Source: JBDIVL01 sp039794405 (GTDB taxonomy: Bacteria; Planctomycetota; Brocadiia; Brocadiales; Brocadiaceae). Taken from it: a stretch of 64,000 bases of DNA. This document shows positions 61,233-64,000 of the stretch, in pieces. Below the pieces are notes generated by a model. The model searched no databases. It had not been told where the DNA came from and was given only the letters and a program-made list of their open reading frames with translations. The stretch is taken from assembly GCA_039794405.1 (NCBI GenBank), contig JBDIVL010000020.1, positions 1-64,000 of the forward strand, written 5' to 3'. The position numbers and the translations under genes were made by a program. Each line of letters opens with the position of its first letter. The first letter of the stretch is position 1.

Positions 61233-63488
61233 ATGCGTTTATTTCGGTCAGTTAAAATCAGGTTACTTACATTCATCCTTTGTGTTTCTCTTTTACCGAT
61301 AACTATAATTACCACGTTATACTACTTGAGTGCAAGGAGCGCCTTAAAGAATCAGATTATAGAGGAGTTGAGAGTTGTTACGGGGTCGAGAAGACTTCGT
61401 ATCCTATCTTTTATGGAGACAAAACAGACACGGACATTAGATTTTAGTTCCGATGGCCTCATAAGAGAAAGCCTCAAGCAGATCTACAGTGCGGCATCTC
61501 CGGGAAAGGATGTGGTCGTACAATTAAACAAACATCTCATCAAGAACAAAATACCGTTAGACTGTAATCTTTTGTCAATAATTCTTGTGGATAAACATGG
61601 CAAAATTGTCTCATCTACTCATGAGCGGTTAATTGGAGACGACCTTTCTAATCAGGACATATTTATCAGGGGGTTAAAAAAAGGTTATGGTGAGGTATAC
61701 GTAGGTGTGTCGCAGTGGTCTCATTACATCAATACGAATTGCATTTCTGTCTCTGCACCAATTATCTCTCAGCAAAGCCCCCAGGTTTTAGGTGTCATTA
61801 TCAATGTATATAATCTCGCATTCTTGAGCGAAATTACAACCAAACGAATCGGTATGGGAAAGAGTGGAGAAATATATCTGGTCAACGGGGATAAAGTCAT
61901 GCTTACCGAGTCGAAGTATGTTGAAAATGCACCTCTTAAACAAGTAGTTAACACAAAACCAACTCGAAAATTTATTAAGAGTGATAAGGAAATGGTTGGT
62001 ATATACAAAAACCACCGGGGTGTGTCCGTTATAGGGGTATCGAGTTATATACCTGAGTACGGATGGATGCTTATATCGGAAATAGATGAATCAGAAGCAT
62101 TCGCACCATTGGGTGTACTGGGTACCATTGCATGGGTTTTGGGGTTAGTAAGTGTTATTGTGATTACTATTGCAGTAACAATTTTTGTCAGCCTGATTTT
62201 AAAACCTGTTAAAGACCTGGCACATGCAATGAGGGGATTTGCAAGCGGAAAATTAGATTATCGGGTGAGAGTAACCCGTAAGGATGAGATTGGTAATTTA
62301 GCCAGCTGTTTTAATATCATGGCCGAGGAGCTTCAAAAGGAAATTGTAGCACATAAGAGCGTTGAAGAAGCATTACGGATAGGCGAGAGTAAGTATCGTT
62401 TGCTTCTTGAGAACCTTCCACAGAGGATATTTTATAAGGATAAAAACTTGATATATGTATCCTGTAATGAAAATTTAGCAAGAGATTTGCACTTGAAACC
62501 TCATGAAATTAACGGAAAAACGGACTATGACTTTTATCCTAAAGAACTTGCCGATAAATGCATTGCCAATGATAAGCGCGTTATGGAGTCAGGGCAAATG
62601 GAGGATACTGAAGAAAAATTTATCTGCAATGGACAAGAATTCATTATGCATATTGTTAGAACTCCGATAAAGGATGAGAAGGGAAATGTTATTGGTATCC
62701 TGGGTATGTTCTGGGATGTTACTGAAAAGGTGGCTTTGCGGTTAGAGACAATGCGTAACAGGCATCTTATAGCATTAGGTGAACTGGCTGAAGGTGTGGG
62801 GCATGAGATCAACAATCCTATTAATGGTATTATCAATTGTGCCCAAATACTATTTAACAAAAGTAAAGAGGGGAGTAATGAAAAGGATATTGCTCATCGG
62901 ATCATAAAAGAGGGTGATCGCGTAGCAGAAATAGTTCATAGCCTTTTAACTATTGCTAAACCAGAAGATAAAAAAGAGACGAAGATACCTATTAACATTT
63001 ATAAAATATTCTCAGATACGCTGATACTAAAAGATGCGCAGTTACGGAACGAGGGTATTCAGGTAAAAGTCGATATCCCACAGGATTTACCGAAGATATC
63101 TGTATACCCACGGCAGATGCAACAGGTTGTTTTGAACCTCATCAGTAATGGGCAATACGCTCTCAATCAGAAATATCCAGAAACGCATGACAACAAAATC
63201 CTTGAGATTATGGCTGAAAAAATAACAATTGACAAGTACCCCTATATAAGGATTATCTTTTATGATCATGGTATTGGTATACCAGCTCACATAATAAATA
63301 AAGTTCTGGATCCATTTTTTACTACCAAGACCAGACATAAAGGGGCCGGGTTAGGTCTGAGTATTAGCAATAGTATAGTCTGTGGACATGGAGGCAAAAT
63401 CCTTGTTGATAGTATTGAAGGGGAGTTTGCGAAAGTCTCTGTAATTTTGCCGGTTGTGCAGGCTGGGTTGAAGATTAGCGAAATTTAA
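61233..63488 (+). CDS. Membrane sensor histidine kinase (Cache-HAMP-PAS)
   Basis: From the ATG at 61233, 751 residues. Membrane helix at about 9-31, a ~250-residue extracytoplasmic Cache-type sensor, a second helix at about 293-323, HAMP (about 320-375), PAS (about 385-500, with FYKDKNLIYVSCNENLA), the HisKA box with phospho-His in GEGVGHEINNPI-like sequence (H524), the N box QMQQVVLNLISNGQ and the ATPase loops FYDHGIGIP and FFTTKTRHKGAGLGLSIS. Cache sensors detect small molecules outside the membrane. No response regulator is adjacent. An upstream TTG start (61092) adds 47 unlikely residues. Confidence 0.88.
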   Translation: MRLFRSVKIRLLTFILCVSLLPITIITTLYYLSARSALKNQIIEELRVVTGSRRLRILSFMETKQTRTLDFSSDGLIRESLKQIYSAASPGKDVVVQLNKHLIKNKIPLDCNLLSIILVDKHGKIVSSTHERLIGDDLSNQDIFIRGLKKGYGEVYVGVSQWSHYINTNCISVSAPIISQQSPQVLGVIINVYNLAFLSEITTKRIGMGKSGEIYLVNGDKVMLTESKYVENAPLKQVVNTKPTRKFIKSDKEMVGIYKNHRGVSVIGVSSYIPEYGWMLISEIDESEAFAPLGVLGTIAWVLGLVSVIVITIAVTIFVSLILKPVKDLAHAMRGFASGKLDYRVRVTRKDEIGNLASCFNIMAEELQKEIVAHKSVEEALRIGESKYRLLLENLPQRIFYKDKNLIYVSCNENLARDLHLKPHEINGKTDYDFYPKELADKCIANDKRVMESGQMEDTEEKFICNGQEFIMHIVRTPIKDEKGNVIGILGMFWDVTEKVALRLETMRNRHLIALGELAEGVGHEINNPINGIINCAQILFNKSKEGSNEKDIAHRIIKEGDRVAEIVHSLLTIAKPEDKKETKIPINIYKIFSDTLILKDAQLRNEGIQVKVDIPQDLPKISVYPRQMQQVVLNLISNGQYALNQKYPETHDNKILEIMAEKITIDKYPYIRIIFYDHGIGIPAHIINKVLDPFFTTKTRHKGAGLGLSISNSIVCGHGGKILVDSIEGEFAKVSVILPVVQAGLKISEI

Positions 63489-63542
63489 CAATAAACATCG
63501 GCAAATTATTTACAAAAACTGTAATTACTCAGATTGGCTGGC

Positions 63543-64000
63543 TCATGGTTCATGGTAGGTTGTTTTTCTTTCTTCAAATCTTTCTATCTTTGCCTTTTCT
63601 GCCATGAACCCTGAACATGAGTAGTTACCAAAACATTTGTTATGCATAGTCTGGTATTCCATCTCCAACAGATGTCTTTTGATGTGCAATCCTGATGCAT
63701 ATCCTACAAGCTTCCCGTCAGAACCTATGACCCTGTGGCAGGGGATGACGGGCGGAAGGGGATTTTTGTTATTTGCCATGCCTACAGCCCTGGCAGCTTG
63801 CGGCTGTCCGATCTGTTCTGCAACCCATTTATAAGATCGGTGCTCACCGTAAGGGATTTCCTGTAATTTTTTCCATACTCTTTTTTGAAACGGGGTGCCT
63901 TGTCTTAAATCCAGAGGAAAATCAAAGGATATCTGTATGCCCTGAAAGTATTTTTGTAAAATCTCTGTTTCCCGCCTTAGGAACGAATCATCCCTTTGGA
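63543..64000 (-). CDS. ogt: Methylated-DNA-protein-cysteine methyltransferase (5' end outside window)
   Basis: The frame runs from the window edge (no start inside) to the stop at 63543. It reads QGTPFQKRVWKKLQEIPYGE, RSYKWVAEQIGQPQAARAVG and the active-site block NPLPPVIPCHRVIGSDGKLV, followed by GYASGLHIKRHLLEME. The Cys in PCHR accepts the alkyl group from O6-methylguanine in suicide repair. The usual protein ends near this LLEME; here about 35 further residues follow, encoded by an intergenic repeat, so the C-terminus is unusual. Confidence 0.9.
   Translation of the reverse strand, partial: QRDDSFLRRETEILQKYFQGIQISFDFPLDLRQGTPFQKRVWKKLQEIPYGEHRSYKWVAEQIGQPQAARAVGMANNKNPLPPVIPCHRVIGSDGKLVGYASGLHIKRHLLEMEYQTMHNKCFGNYSCSGFMAEKAKIERFEERKTTYHEP
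63552..63630. repeat. Intergenic repeat forming the 3' end of ogt
   Basis: TAGGTTGTTTTTCTTTCTTC and following bases match the repeat at 4091-4165 and 50838-50884. It lies inside the last ~30 codons of the ogt frame. Confidence 0.55.

Overview
The window reads as an AT-rich chromosomal segment of a Gram-negative-type bacterium, most likely an anammox planctomycete of the Brocadiaceae (inference from gene content: a cytochrome P460-type c-heme lipoprotein, a proton-translocating transhydrogenase, many lipoproteins of one family, intergenic repeats and transposase debris). No 16S rRNA or hydrazine-metabolism gene is present, so the assignment is a judgement, not a proof. One complete tRNA (Gln, CTG) is seen; there is no CRISPR array.

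Layout. 1-255: end of an IS5-type element. 0.3-7.2 kb: an unknown 457-residue protein, a DUF1328 membrane peptide and three of the four DUF3568-type lipoproteins, carrying 2, 4 and 1 copies of one ~90-residue domain; a fourth with 2 copies is at 15.5 kb. 7.6-10.4 kb: pntB-pntAb-pntAa. 10.6-14.8 kb: murQ divergent from uvrC and cinA. 16.3-19.6 kb: overlapping eno, FtsB-like gene, proA. 20.0 kb: P460-type lipoprotein. 21.6-25.6 kb: psd, ribE, pdxA, cupin, rsmA. 25.6-28.5 kb: broken IS1634 and IS1182 transposases, Ig-like debris and a secreted adhesin-like protein. 28.7-31.0 kb: ubiD-type and ubiE-type genes. 31.3-33.7 kb: a small island of toxin-antitoxin-type genes bounded by a duplicated 3' half of tRNA-Gln. 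34-36.4 kb: a PlsC-type acyltransferase, an IS91-type pseudogene, a MITE and a cyclase remnant. 36.7-39.1 kb: a lipoprotein and an SDH-type Clp-fold protease with a small partner. 40.2-50.8 kb: tex, a glycosyltransferase, a DUF255 thioredoxin-like protein, an MBL hydrolase paired with an HD-GYP protein, malic enzyme, a phosphoesterase. 51.1-53.6 kb: grpE-dnaK. 53.9-60.0 kb: cbiB-cbiQ-cbiO followed by Cys- and His-rich and exported proteins, a probable metal-handling cluster. 61.2-63.5 kb: a sensor histidine kinase. 63.5-64.0 kb: ogt, running off the window.

The less expected signals lie between genes. A ~104 bp MITE with ~28 bp terminal inverted repeats occurs three times, twice supplying the stop codon of a disrupted gene. 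Sigma-54-like GG-N10-GC/GA promoters occur at five places, and three of them have a TGT/ACA-type dyad array about 94-97 bp upstream, which suggests a shared enhancer-dependent regulon. The tRNA-Gln island is a compact carrier of two toxin-antitoxin-like pairs, one orphan antitoxin-like gene and an 11-bp-period direct repeat, with no integrase. Several intergenic repeat families recur across the window; one has become the 3' end of ogt.
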